Source of the DNA: Flavobacterium sp.
GTDB lineage: Bacteria > Bacteroidota > Bacteroidia > Flavobacteriales > Flavobacteriaceae
Assembly: GCF_039595935.1 (NCBI RefSeq)
Contig: NZ_JBCNKR010000006.1
Coordinates: 2,328,001-2,392,000, forward strand
Direction: 5' to 3'
Length of the DNA: 64,000 nt
Part shown: positions 24,963 through 34,554 of the stretch, piece after piece
Layout: the number at the start of each line of letters is the position of its first letter
How positions within the stretch are numbered: the stretch's first letter is position 1
The notes under the pieces: generated by a model
What the model was told of the DNA's origin: nothing
Database searches by the model: none
Seen by the model: only the letters and a program-made list of their open reading frames with translations
Made by a program: the position numbers and the translations under genes

Positions 24963-27900
24963 ATGAAGAAGATTTACTTATTCGTTTTTTTATTGGTTTG
25001 CAATTTTAGTTTTGGGCAGGCTCCAGAATTAGGCTCATATGAAGTTGTTTTTAGTGGCTGGGCGATTAATGATGAACATCACAATTGTGGAGAAGCATTT
25101 GTTAGGCTTGAATTTAAGAAACCTATTGATAATTACAATGCTTTAAATATTTCTTATAATGATGACAGATCTATTACCTATTATACTTACGAGGATACTA
25201 GAACTACATTCAGAGCAGATAAAATTCTGCAATCCATGTTTTTTTCTGCTTCAAGATATGATAGGCAGTCGTGTCGAGGAAATAGGCCTTATAATATGGG
25301 TAGAGTTACAAGGACAGATAAATTTAGTTGCTATGATGTTGATTTTGAATTTAAACAATTTAGAAATGTAGATAGTGATGGAGATGGATTAGGACGATCT
25401 TCTTTTAATGTAAAGATCCGCCCCGTTCTTGTTATTGCAAATCCTGGGATCAAAAATGACCTGCCAACAGAAACCAAAATTGATATAAAATCAAACACAG
25501 GTTTTCTTCCTTCAGAGTATAATTGGCAGTATTCATTAAATCCATCTCCAAGTGAAGATCCTAATTCATCAGACTGGGTAGATTTACCCCAATATAACAC
25601 AAAATCAAGTTTTTCTGCAAATGCAGTTGATATTCTTGGAACAAATACATTTAATAATGTAGGGAATAAAATTTTTATCAGACAAAAAGCTTGTGGAGTA
25701 GCTTCAAATCCTGTTTTTTATATTATACGCCTATCTGCACCAATCGTTAATTCGGCAATAGTAACTCAGCCAACTTGCAGTGATACTGATGATGGAGCTG
25801 TAAAATTTGTATTCGATAGGACATTATATGATGGCGAACAATTAAATTATACTATATTGGATGTTACCGCCGAAAATACTCCTACTGATTATAATGGTTC
25901 ATTAGCTATTGGTTCAGATAAATCTTTTACCATTTCGGGTATAAGAAAGGGAAGTTACATATTACAGTTAATAGGATTCAAAGATGGCGTGAGTACAGCT
26001 GTTATTACAGATCATTATGATTTAAAATCATTTACAATCACATCCCCGCCTCCGTTAGATTTTACATTAAATACTAGAAATGTACAATGTTATGACGCCC
26101 AAGACGCTACGATAACTATAACTCCAACTGGAGGAACCCGCAAGTTATCAGGAAATGATTATTATTCGTTAGACAATGGAACCAATTGGATTCCGTTTCC
26201 TAACAATGCTCCATATACTATAACTGGCTTAAATCCGGGAACTTATCGTATAAAAGTAAAAGACATGAATGGCTGTGTAGCCAGAGTTCAGGTTTTGGTT
26301 GATGGTAAAATTGAACTTGGTGAAGAAAAAGTTTTAGAAGCAACGATTACAGAACCAACAGCTCCATTAACTTTAAGCTATACATACAAACAAGATCCTA
26401 CTTTTTTTGGTGCATTCAACGGAAAAATTACAGCCTCTATAAGTGGTGGAACAATAAAAGACGACAAATCATACGATTATAAATGGGTAAAAACAACTGG
26501 AGAAGAATTTCCGGCAACAGCCCAATATAATGCTGCTGATAAGACTTATATTATTTCATTAGAAAATGTTCCTTTTGGTGAATATAAATTGACCGTAACA
26601 GATAAAAATTATGCAGATGCTTCTAATAAAACAAATTGTTCTATTATCGAATCTTCTCAAATTTTAACTCAGCCAGATCCAATAGCAATTACCTTATCAG
26701 AAACCCAATCGATATCTTGTAATTCAGAAAACGGAGATACTGAAACAGATAAATTTTTAGATGGAATTTTAATAGCAAATGCAACAGGAGGAACAGCGCC
26801 TTATCAATATGTTTGGTCAAAATTCAATTCTGCAACAAATGTTTGGGATGTTTTAGACGATCAGACTTCTAAGATTGCTCAAAATCTTTCTAAAGGAAAT
26901 TATGCGGTAAATGTTATAGATGCTAACGGAATTGTGCAAGGAGCATATGATAAAACAGAATTAGTTACAGCAATACCAGCTGTAAAAGCAATAATAGAAC
27001 CTATAAAATTAGATTTAACTTTCAGTTCTGGAAATGTTTCATGTCATGACGGAAATAACGGCTGGGCAAAAGCAAATGTAGTTGGAGGAATGGCTCCTTA
27101 TAATTACACATGGTTCAATGTTAATGGAGGTATTGTAAATGTAAATGAAATAACCCAATTAAAAGCTGGAGAATACTTTGTTGAAGTGACCGATGCAAAA
27201 GGATGTTTTACAAAAGGGAGTGTCATTATAACTGAGCCACAATCTGCAGTAGCAATAGAATATGCAGAAATTATTACACCAACTTTTTCAGGTGCCACAA
27301 ACGGAAAGATAGTTGCGGAAATAACAGGAGGTACTCCAAATAATGATGGTTCGTATAGTTTTGAATGGAAAAATGCAGATGGAAACTCTCAAACTACAAC
27401 TACAGAATTCTTAAACGGAAAATACGTTATTACTCTTGATGGAATTCCTACAAATGATTATTACTTGACCATAAAAGATAGGAACTACAACGAAACCAAT
27501 AATCAAATTACGAATTGTTCTGTATTAGAATCAAAAGTATCATTAACAGAGCCAGATCCTTTAAAAGTTGTTTTTGAAATCGTGAGATCTATTTCATGTA
27601 ATGCAAGTAATGAATTCGGCAACGATAAAGATACTGAGCCAAAAGACGGTCAGCGTGATGAATCACAAGATGGTATTCTAGTAGCACATGTAACTGGTGG
27701 AACTCCACTTGCTTCTTCTGCAAATAATGGATTACCCTATTTTTTTTATTGGAAAAAGCAACAGACAGATGGCTCATGGTTCCCTCTCTCTGATATTCAA
27801 GGAGAAACTGCTTCTAATCTTTCACACGGAAACTATGCCTTGAATGTAAAAGACAGGAATGGCATCGTTTTAGGAACTTATGTTAATAATGTATTGACTC

Positions 27901-30065
27901 AAGAAATAGATGCAACTCAATTCATGCAGGAATCCCCAAAATTATCTGTAAGCATTGCGCATGGAGATGTTTTCTGTAATGGAGGAAACGATGGCTGGGC
28001 AACAGCAAATGTTGTTGGTGGAACACCACCTTATGAATATAAATGGTCTAATGATGTAGAAACGGATAAAAACACGATTCTGAAAGCTGGCGAATATTGG
28101 GTATTTATAACAGATGCAAAAGGCTGTACAACACAAGAAAGTGTAACGATTATAGAACCTATAGTACCATTAAGAATAAAATACACAGAAGTCTTAAATC
28201 CGAGTTTTTACAAAGCAACAAACGGAAAAATTATCGTTGAAGTTACTGGTGGGACTATTTCAGCCAATAATACGTATTGGTATGAGTGGAAAAACAGCAA
28301 AGGAGAAATACAAACAGCATCGACTAATTTTAATAATGGCATTTATACGATTTCATTAAACAATCTTCCAGAAGAAACTTATACCTTAAATGTACATGAT
28401 GCCAATTATGATGCTGCAACAAACAAATCAAGTTGTAATGTTTCAAATTCTGTTGTCGTTTTAGACGACCCAGATCCGCTTGAAGTGACTTTCGAAATAA
28501 AGCGTACTATTTCTTGTAATGCAAGTAATGAATTCGGAAATGAAACAGATATAAATCCGCAGGATAATCAAAGAGATGAATCGCAGGACGGAATTTTGAC
28601 CGCTCATGTAAAAGGCGGTATTCAGCTTCAGGCAGATAAAAATAACGGATTGCCATATTTCTATAATTGGAAGAAAAAGCAAAACGACGGTTCATGGAAA
28701 GTATGGAACGAAAAAACAGAAACGCTCAATAATATTTCTGAAGGAACATATGCCTTGAATATCGAAGATGCAAACGGAATAAAATTGGGAACTTATACCA
28801 ATAATATTTTGGTAAAAGAAACAGATGCAATTCAATACATGGCACAGCCTGCAAAATTGAATTTGACGTTTACAAAATTAAATGCAAGATGCAACAATGG
28901 CGACGATGGCTGGGCAGAAGCTCATGTATCTGGAGGAACAGCGCCTTACAAATATGAGTGGACAAATGGAGAAACAACTGCAAAAATTGAAAACATTACC
29001 ACAAATAATTATTTTGTATTGGTTACAGATGCAAAAGGATGCGTAGTTCAGGGAAGTATTTTTGTAGGTGATCCGAAAGGAATTTTCTCAACAGAGACAG
29101 TAAAAAATCCAACTTGCTATAATGTTAACGACGGCTCGATAGTACTAAATGTTACTGGAGGAAATTTACCTTACAGTTATGTATGGAATACAGGAGCGAT
29201 TACCAAAGACTTGAATAATCTGCCGGCAGGAAATTATGAAGTAACAATTAGTTGTCCTGATTGCTGTGTGTATAAGAAGAAATTTACCCTGAAAAATCCA
29301 GATCCAATTGTGGTTGATTTAGGAAAAGACAGAACCTTGTGCGATGATCAGGTTTTGGAATTGGATGCATCAATTGCTGATAAAAATGCACAATACAGCT
29401 GGACATCTTCAAACGGATTTACTTCAAACCAAGCAACAGTAAGTTTGACAAAAGCCGGAACTTATCATGTAAAAGCAACTTCGGCTTTAGGATGCGTAGG
29501 CGAAGATGAAATCGTGATTAAAACAAGAAAGGCAGTAATCAGTTCAGAATTTTTATTGAGTTCTCAGGCTTATATTGATGAAGAAGTTATTTTGGTCAAT
29601 ACCAGTAATCCATTTGGTGAAAGCACCAATTGGATAATTCCTGAAGATGTCATAACAGTAGAACAGAAAGAAAAATACATCACGCTAAGGTTTGACAAAA
29701 CGGGCACTTATACCATTGGTCTGCAGCAGACACAGGACGAATGTTTTGCAATTTACAATAAAAATATTACGGTAGAAAAAAGAAGCACTTTGCCAAATGG
29801 AGGCAGTACTGCTAAATCTATTATTGATTTTATTGTAACGCCAAACCCAAGCAACGGAAATTTTAAAGCCATTATTAATTTAGAGAATAATAGTGCAGTA
29901 AATCTAAGACTGTTTTCTACTACGGGAGAATATACCATGCAGAAAAAAGATTCGGGAAAGAAAAATTACGAAGTCGATTTTAATACTTCCCTGCAATCCG
30001 GAATTTACATTTTGGTACTGGAAACAGAACAGCAAACCCTTGTCAAAAAAATCATCATCTACTAA
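24963..30065 (+). CDS. Giant SprB-repeat protein with T9SS type A sorting signal
   Basis: About 1700 residues from the ATG at 24963, which gives a clean signal peptide (MKKIYLFVFLLVCNFSFGQ); a five-residue longer start at 24948 overlaps the previous gene. The N-terminal domain of about 250 residues is unassigned. Then come about a dozen SprB-like Ig modules (for example SCHDGNNGWAKANVVGG, APYNYTW, VTDAKGCFTKG), partly organised as a three-module unit repeated three times. A PKD/Ig-like module and a type A sorting domain (VTPNPSNGNF ... QSGIYILVLETEQQTLVKK) follow. It should be exported by T9SS and anchored on the surface like SprB and other adhesins. The neighbour starts 2 bp downstream. Confidence 0.88.
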   Translation: MKKIYLFVFLLVCNFSFGQAPELGSYEVVFSGWAINDEHHNCGEAFVRLEFKKPIDNYNALNISYNDDRSITYYTYEDTRTTFRADKILQSMFFSASRYDRQSCRGNRPYNMGRVTRTDKFSCYDVDFEFKQFRNVDSDGDGLGRSSFNVKIRPVLVIANPGIKNDLPTETKIDIKSNTGFLPSEYNWQYSLNPSPSEDPNSSDWVDLPQYNTKSSFSANAVDILGTNTFNNVGNKIFIRQKACGVASNPVFYIIRLSAPIVNSAIVTQPTCSDTDDGAVKFVFDRTLYDGEQLNYTILDVTAENTPTDYNGSLAIGSDKSFTISGIRKGSYILQLIGFKDGVSTAVITDHYDLKSFTITSPPPLDFTLNTRNVQCYDAQDATITITPTGGTRKLSGNDYYSLDNGTNWIPFPNNAPYTITGLNPGTYRIKVKDMNGCVARVQVLVDGKIELGEEKVLEATITEPTAPLTLSYTYKQDPTFFGAFNGKITASISGGTIKDDKSYDYKWVKTTGEEFPATAQYNAADKTYIISLENVPFGEYKLTVTDKNYADASNKTNCSIIESSQILTQPDPIAITLSETQSISCNSENGDTETDKFLDGILIANATGGTAPYQYVWSKFNSATNVWDVLDDQTSKIAQNLSKGNYAVNVIDANGIVQGAYDKTELVTAIPAVKAIIEPIKLDLTFSSGNVSCHDGNNGWAKANVVGGMAPYNYTWFNVNGGIVNVNEITQLKAGEYFVEVTDAKGCFTKGSVIITEPQSAVAIEYAEIITPTFSGATNGKIVAEITGGTPNNDGSYSFEWKNADGNSQTTTTEFLNGKYVITLDGIPTNDYYLTIKDRNYNETNNQITNCSVLESKVSLTEPDPLKVVFEIVRSISCNASNEFGNDKDTEPKDGQRDESQDGILVAHVTGGTPLASSANNGLPYFFYWKKQQTDGSWFPLSDIQGETASNLSHGNYALNVKDRNGIVLGTYVNNVLTQEIDATQFMQESPKLSVSIAHGDVFCNGGNDGWATANVVGGTPPYEYKWSNDVETDKNTILKAGEYWVFITDAKGCTTQESVTIIEPIVPLRIKYTEVLNPSFYKATNGKIIVEVTGGTISANNTYWYEWKNSKGEIQTASTNFNNGIYTISLNNLPEETYTLNVHDANYDAATNKSSCNVSNSVVVLDDPDPLEVTFEIKRTISCNASNEFGNETDINPQDNQRDESQDGILTAHVKGGIQLQADKNNGLPYFYNWKKKQNDGSWKVWNEKTETLNNISEGTYALNIEDANGIKLGTYTNNILVKETDAIQYMAQPAKLNLTFTKLNARCNNGDDGWAEAHVSGGTAPYKYEWTNGETTAKIENITTNNYFVLVTDAKGCVVQGSIFVGDPKGIFSTETVKNPTCYNVNDGSIVLNVTGGNLPYSYVWNTGAITKDLNNLPAGNYEVTISCPDCCVYKKKFTLKNPDPIVVDLGKDRTLCDDQVLELDASIADKNAQYSWTSSNGFTSNQATVSLTKAGTYHVKATSALGCVGEDEIVIKTRKAVISSEFLLSSQAYIDEEVILVNTSNPFGESTNWIIPEDVITVEQKEKYITLRFDKTGTYTIGLQQTQDECFAIYNKNITVEKRSTLPNGGSTAKSIIDFIVTPNPSNGNFKAIINLENNSAVNLRLFSTTGEYTMQKKDSGKKNYEVDFNTSLQSGIYILVLETEQQTLVKKIIIY
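26360..29075 (+). repeat. Higher-order tandem repeat in the SprB-like gene (3 units of about 0.9 kb)
   Basis: A three-module block recurs three times. Each block has a module with GKI..EITGGT...EW, one with SISCNASNEFG...QDGIL, and one with CNGGNDGWA...TDAKGC. Equivalent tyrosine codons fall at 26379, 27261 and 28182, giving periods of 882 and 921 bp. Units 2 and 3 share near-identical DNA, for example GCAAGTAATGAATTCGG at both about 27601 and 28519. Confidence 0.82.
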
Positions 30066-30067
30066 AA

Positions 30068-33000
30068 ATGAAGAATCTTTTAAATAGAATATATCTTTTT
30101 GTCCTAACGCTATTTTTTAGCTTAAATGGTTATGCGCAATTATTTCCTGTGCAGTTGACACCAGTTTTCAACAGTCCGTATAGTGTGAAAATATCCGACT
30201 ATGCCACAAGTATGGATGTCAAAATGCGCCTGATGGTAAACCCGACAGATGTTTCGATAAACAACAGGCAGGTACGCTTAAAGCTTTATATTCAGGGCAA
30301 CGGACTTAATATACAAACAAGTGATTATGCTACTGAGCAAAGACCTATTTTTATAAATGGAGGTGAACTTCAGACATTGAGCAATACCGATATTTCAGCA
30401 TTATTTAGGCTTGAAAACCTACAAGGCATCACAGCACAACAATATGTCAACGGACTGCCTGAAGGAATGTATAATTTTTGTTTTGAAATGTATGATTACA
30501 TCACAAACCAAAAAATATCCCAGAAAAGTTGTGCTAGTTTATATTTAATATTAAACGATCCGCCTTTATTAAATACGCCACAAAAAAGCGAACAAGTTGC
30601 GGCAAGCGATTTCCCTAATATCATGTTCACCTGGACACCACGCCAGATGAACGCGACCAATATTTCGTATAAGTTCGAATTAAAACAGCTTCTTGACCCA
30701 ACATTAGATCCGCAGTTTGCTTTTCAGATGGCACCTGTTTTGTATGAGGAAACACTCTTCAGCACTGCTTTGTTGTATAATTTAAGCATGCCAATCCTGA
30801 CGCCGGGAATGCGATATGCATGGCGCGTAAGAGCAATATCAACAACAGGATTATCTGAAAATGCCGTTTTCAAAAATGATGGATACAGCGAAATCTATTC
30901 CTTTAAATATACCGCTTCTTGTGCCGCTCCAACCTTTTTGTTAAGCGAAGCTCAGGGACCAAACAGTGTTAAAATAACCTGGCAGGGAGTGCCAGAACAT
31001 ACCAAATATCAGGTACAGTATAAAAAACAAGACGTGCGTAATGCGCAATGGTTTTCGACAAACAGTTTAAATACTCAGAGTTTGATTACCAATTTAGAAC
31101 CTGGAGTAACGTATCAGTTTCGTGTAGGTTTGAGCTGTGATGCCGCATCAGATGGTATTCAGTCATTTACTTATTCTAATTTAAGCACTTTTACCACGCC
31201 AACACAAACAAATGGAGTTCAAGCTTACAATTGCGGAATTATTCCTAAAGTTAATATTCAGAATCAGAAACCTCTTGACAATTTAATTCAGAGCGAGACT
31301 TTTACTGCTGGTGATTTTCCTGTTACGGTTTTGGAATTATCAGGACACAGCCCTTATTCAGGACGTGGTTATATCATTGTGCCTTATTTAAAAGATACTA
31401 AAATTGCCGTTGAGTTCAATAATATTTTAATTAATACAGATTATCAATTAATCAGCGGAGTTGTAGAGACAAGTTACAATTCAGATTGGAAAAATGTTAC
31501 TGATTTAGAAGATTTTACCGGAGAAGGAAAAAGCGGAAAAATAGAAGAAAGCGTTTCGTTTGAAATTGGGAAAATAGTTATTAACCCGAATGGAGACATA
31601 ATCGTAAACGGTAAAAACGGTGAACAAGTTACCATTCCAGGCGGAAAAGACACAGTAATTACAGATGGTACAGGGAAAATTTATACTTTAGATAAAAACG
31701 GAGACGGTACTAATGAAGCAACTGAACCTGCAGTTGGTGGAAAATCAACAGCTTCCAACACAGACGGAGTTGACAAAAACGGTCAAGTAATAGAGTTTAT
31801 GGCCAAAGGAATTAGTATTGCTTTTTCAAACAATGAAGATACAAGTAAGGGAGAAAAAAGCAAGTACGCCTTTGATGTAATACCTGAAAATGCCGGAGAA
31901 AGTTTGAAAAAACTGTATAAACAAGTCGGCAAAACAGCCTTGCCTTATAAAGCCGTTGTAAATGGGCAGAGCGATACCGTGTTGGCAACAGTTACCCTAA
32001 CAGATGATAAAATCAAGCTTGAGGATGTCGTTTTCAAAACCGAAAGCGGGGGCAAAGTTGATTTTGTTAGAAATGATAAAACTTTCATTCTGACTGTAAA
32101 AGGTAAATTGACTTACGCAGAAGAGCAAATTTTAGCAGTAATACAACAAGGTGAAAAATGGAAAGTAATAGGTGCTTTTATGCTTGTGCATATTTCACCG
32201 AAAGAAGTAAATGTTGCTTTGGTTCCAACTGATGATGATTCAAAAACCAAGCTCGATGACATTATTAAAGATACCCAGAAGATTTATAATAAAGTTGGTG
32301 TAAAAGTTAATTTTACTAAAGAGCCCGTTTTAAACATTAACAGCGTAGTTTCGGGTAATGTCATACAGACAGAAAAAAATACAATTACTTCAACATACAG
32401 TGCGCAACAGCAAGAAATCAATAGCTTGTATCAATCGACAGAATCGAGTTATGTACTTTTTATGACTAATAAAACTTCCAGTACAGGACAGCAGGGGTAT
32501 ATGCGTTTGAATGGACAGTTTGGTTATGTGTTTAATTCAGGAAATGTATTATCCAAAACAGCAGCACATGAACTCGGTCACGGAATTTTTAAATTAGAAC
32601 ATCCTTTTGAAGTCTATAAAACTATAGAAAAAAGCACTGATTTTTTAATGGATTATAGTTCAGGAACAGTTTTAAGCCATCTCGACTGGAAACAGATTAA
32701 TGATACTGCATTTAAATTATATGCGTTTCAAAGTCAGAATAGTGGGAAATATGAAACGGATGGACATTACTCTACGGTTTATTTAGTATCTATTATGTTG
32801 GGAATGAATCCAGATATAGCTTTAAAATTGGCTAAAGCTGCAGAAGCACCAGATACCACCATTCATAGTGAAACAAAATTTGAATTGAATGATACTTGGG
32901 GACATTTGGATGGTTCTCAACAAACTATACATTCATTAACAGGAGGTTTTCACGGTATAGAAGAATTTTTTACTGCAGTTAAATTTTTAAATCCTCAAGA

Positions 33001-33841
33001 AAATGATATAAGTGAGCTTGGTAAATTATTACATAGATTTGGAGATAGTTATGCTCACTCAGAAATAAATAACTTGAAACCTAGTGATATTAAAGAAAAT
33101 ATTGATTTAAGTAATGCTGATTCAATAACTGTACAAAAATATATTGATGCATGGAAAATGGAATCTGAAATTTCATTGAAAAGTGAAGTTAAACCTTGGA
33201 TAAAATTTTTTAATTATTATTTAACAAAATATGGCATTAAGTTTTTAAATGATACATCACTTCAGATTTCAATATTTAAAGGAAAAACTCTTAAACAAGT
33301 TTTAAAAGATGTTTATTTAAGTAATAAGTCCAAAGACTTTATAATGTACGGAAATCCTATTCTTACAGCAGAACATATTACGACAGATGGTGGTTATCCA
33401 GATCAAATCTATTTAAGAACTGATTGGTACTTAATGTATGTTCAAAATTTATCCTGGTTAATTTCAGAAAAATTTAAATTAAACCAAACAAAATTAGATT
33501 TAGAGATTTTTAAAAAAATGACAAGATTTGTTTCAAAAAACAAATGTTCTATGAAAGGTATTATTGACTATGAGATATCAAGAAAATTAAATAAAAAGGT
33601 ATTTTATATACCAGTTTTTTATTCAGAACCTCAAAGAGTATTGGCATCTGGAGATGCTATTTTTAAAACAAATTATTTGAAAGTAGCAGAAGATATTGTT
33701 AAAAATACATCAAAGTATTTAATAGAACAAGGTATTTTGCAAAAGAATATTAAAGTTGAAGAAATTGATAATTGGTTTAATCCAAAAATAAATATAGAAG
33801 GTGTATTTGTTACAGAAGCTTTTAAAATAACAATTAAATAA
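30068..33841 (+). CDS. TANFOR/FnIII exported protein with metallopeptidase-like and AT-rich C-terminal modules
   Basis: 1257 residues with a signal peptide (cleavage near YAQ, 22-24). Residues about 25-190 resemble the TANFOR domain (FPVQLTPVFNSPY, IQGNGLNIQTSDY). About 285-380 is an FnIII domain; 542-554 is an EF-hand-like loop, DKNGDGTNEATEP. At 834-845 is the zinc-peptidase motif HELGHGIFKLEH, followed by a Met-turn-like LMDYSSG. The last 350 residues (from about 895) form a separate helical module with many His/Asp motifs (HYSTVY, HRFGDSYAHSE, AEH...GGYPDQIYLR), reminiscent of zinc-dependent phospholipase C-like folds. The DNA turns markedly AT-rich there. Possible polymorphic toxin; not proven. 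Confidence 0.72.
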   Translation: MKNLLNRIYLFVLTLFFSLNGYAQLFPVQLTPVFNSPYSVKISDYATSMDVKMRLMVNPTDVSINNRQVRLKLYIQGNGLNIQTSDYATEQRPIFINGGELQTLSNTDISALFRLENLQGITAQQYVNGLPEGMYNFCFEMYDYITNQKISQKSCASLYLILNDPPLLNTPQKSEQVAASDFPNIMFTWTPRQMNATNISYKFELKQLLDPTLDPQFAFQMAPVLYEETLFSTALLYNLSMPILTPGMRYAWRVRAISTTGLSENAVFKNDGYSEIYSFKYTASCAAPTFLLSEAQGPNSVKITWQGVPEHTKYQVQYKKQDVRNAQWFSTNSLNTQSLITNLEPGVTYQFRVGLSCDAASDGIQSFTYSNLSTFTTPTQTNGVQAYNCGIIPKVNIQNQKPLDNLIQSETFTAGDFPVTVLELSGHSPYSGRGYIIVPYLKDTKIAVEFNNILINTDYQLISGVVETSYNSDWKNVTDLEDFTGEGKSGKIEESVSFEIGKIVINPNGDIIVNGKNGEQVTIPGGKDTVITDGTGKIYTLDKNGDGTNEATEPAVGGKSTASNTDGVDKNGQVIEFMAKGISIAFSNNEDTSKGEKSKYAFDVIPENAGESLKKLYKQVGKTALPYKAVVNGQSDTVLATVTLTDDKIKLEDVVFKTESGGKVDFVRNDKTFILTVKGKLTYAEEQILAVIQQGEKWKVIGAFMLVHISPKEVNVALVPTDDDSKTKLDDIIKDTQKIYNKVGVKVNFTKEPVLNINSVVSGNVIQTEKNTITSTYSAQQQEINSLYQSTESSYVLFMTNKTSSTGQQGYMRLNGQFGYVFNSGNVLSKTAAHELGHGIFKLEHPFEVYKTIEKSTDFLMDYSSGTVLSHLDWKQINDTAFKLYAFQSQNSGKYETDGHYSTVYLVSIMLGMNPDIALKLAKAAEAPDTTIHSETKFELNDTWGHLDGSQQTIHSLTGGFHGIEEFFTAVKFLNPQENDISELGKLLHRFGDSYAHSEINNLKPSDIKENIDLSNADSITVQKYIDAWKMESEISLKSEVKPWIKFFNYYLTKYGIKFLNDTSLQISIFKGKTLKQVLKDVYLSNKSKDFIMYGNPILTAEHITTDGGYPDQIYLRTDWYLMYVQNLSWLISEKFKLNQTKLDLEIFKKMTRFVSKNKCSMKGIIDYEISRKLNKKVFYIPVFYSEPQRVLASGDAIFKTNYLKVAEDIVKNTSKYLIEQGILQKNIKVEEIDNWFNPKINIEGVFVTEAFKITIK

Positions 33842-33842
33842 A

Positions 33843-34274
33843 ATGACTATGAATTTAAATTTATTTCAGATATCGTCAATTGCTATAATTATATTTTTCA
33901 TATTAATACTATGGTTTAAATATGGAATCAGTAATGTTTTTAATTATTTCTTAGGTTTGGTATTTATTGTTTTTTATGATATAATCTTTGATTATGGAGG
34001 GGGTGGAATATATATAATTCTTAATTTAATTTTTTTTCATGTCATATTTGTATCATGTTTTTTTCTTTACTTTATAGATAAAGACAATAGAAAGGAGAAG
34101 TTTTTTATTTTCCCAACGATACTTTATTTGTTTTTAATGTTTTTAGAAGTTTGTTTTCTAGACCCTTTTCAATATTTTAAAATAAAGTTTATTTTTTCTT
34201 TATTACCTGTTTTTTTAGCTTTTTTTCCATTATATATTTTGAAATATTATCGAAAATATGTCAAGGTAGAATAG
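33843..34274 (+). CDS. Small polytopic membrane protein, candidate immunity protein
   Basis: 143 residues with four or five transmembrane helices (about 8-24, 30-48, 55-77, 90-110 and 114-133). The start lies 1 bp after the stop of the TANFOR gene, so the two are surely co-transcribed. The sequence is extremely AT-rich, like the C-terminal module of the preceding gene and unlike the rest of the cluster. I recognise no family. Position, size and shared base composition fit an immunity protein linked to a toxin-like C-terminal module, but nothing in the sequence proves this. An alternative ATG two codons later is equally possible. Confidence 0.6.
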   Translation: MTMNLNLFQISSIAIIIFFILILWFKYGISNVFNYFLGLVFIVFYDIIFDYGGGGIYIILNLIFFHVIFVSCFFLYFIDKDNRKEKFFIFPTILYLFLMFLEVCFLDPFQYFKIKFIFSLLPVFLAFFPLYILKYYRKYVKVE

Positions 34275-34554
34275 AAATGAAAATTAGAAAGTCTTGCAGT
34301 AATCCTTTCGTGTGGCAGCATGCAAATCAAAATCTAGTTTTTTTATAAAGATTTAATATCAAAATAAAGTAGAAATTATAATTCATTGTCCTCCAGACTT
34401 TTTTTATAAGTTTTACTCGAATAATACGTACAAATTTAGCTTATAATTACAAGTATAATACCACAAAATTATAAACAACAAAACTAACAGCATTTGAAAT
34501 AATCGCTGCTAGATTAACTATGAATAAAAATTAATTAAAATAAAGTATTTACAC

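Noticed and set aside
23214..28695. Several minus-strand frames of 60-105 codons opposite the FnIII and SprB-like genes
   Set aside because: They lie entirely inside well-supported plus-strand coding sequence, have no family features, and recur because the repeats recur (for example two related frames at 27589 and 28507).
26360..29075. Direct repeats suggesting a CRISPR-like array
   Set aside because: The period is about 0.9 kb and the units are translated protein modules; there are no short repeats with unique spacers and no cas genes.
30068..33841. Calling the TANFOR protein a proven T9SS effector
   Set aside because: No type A or type B C-terminal sorting domain is visible, so its export route is not shown by the sequence.
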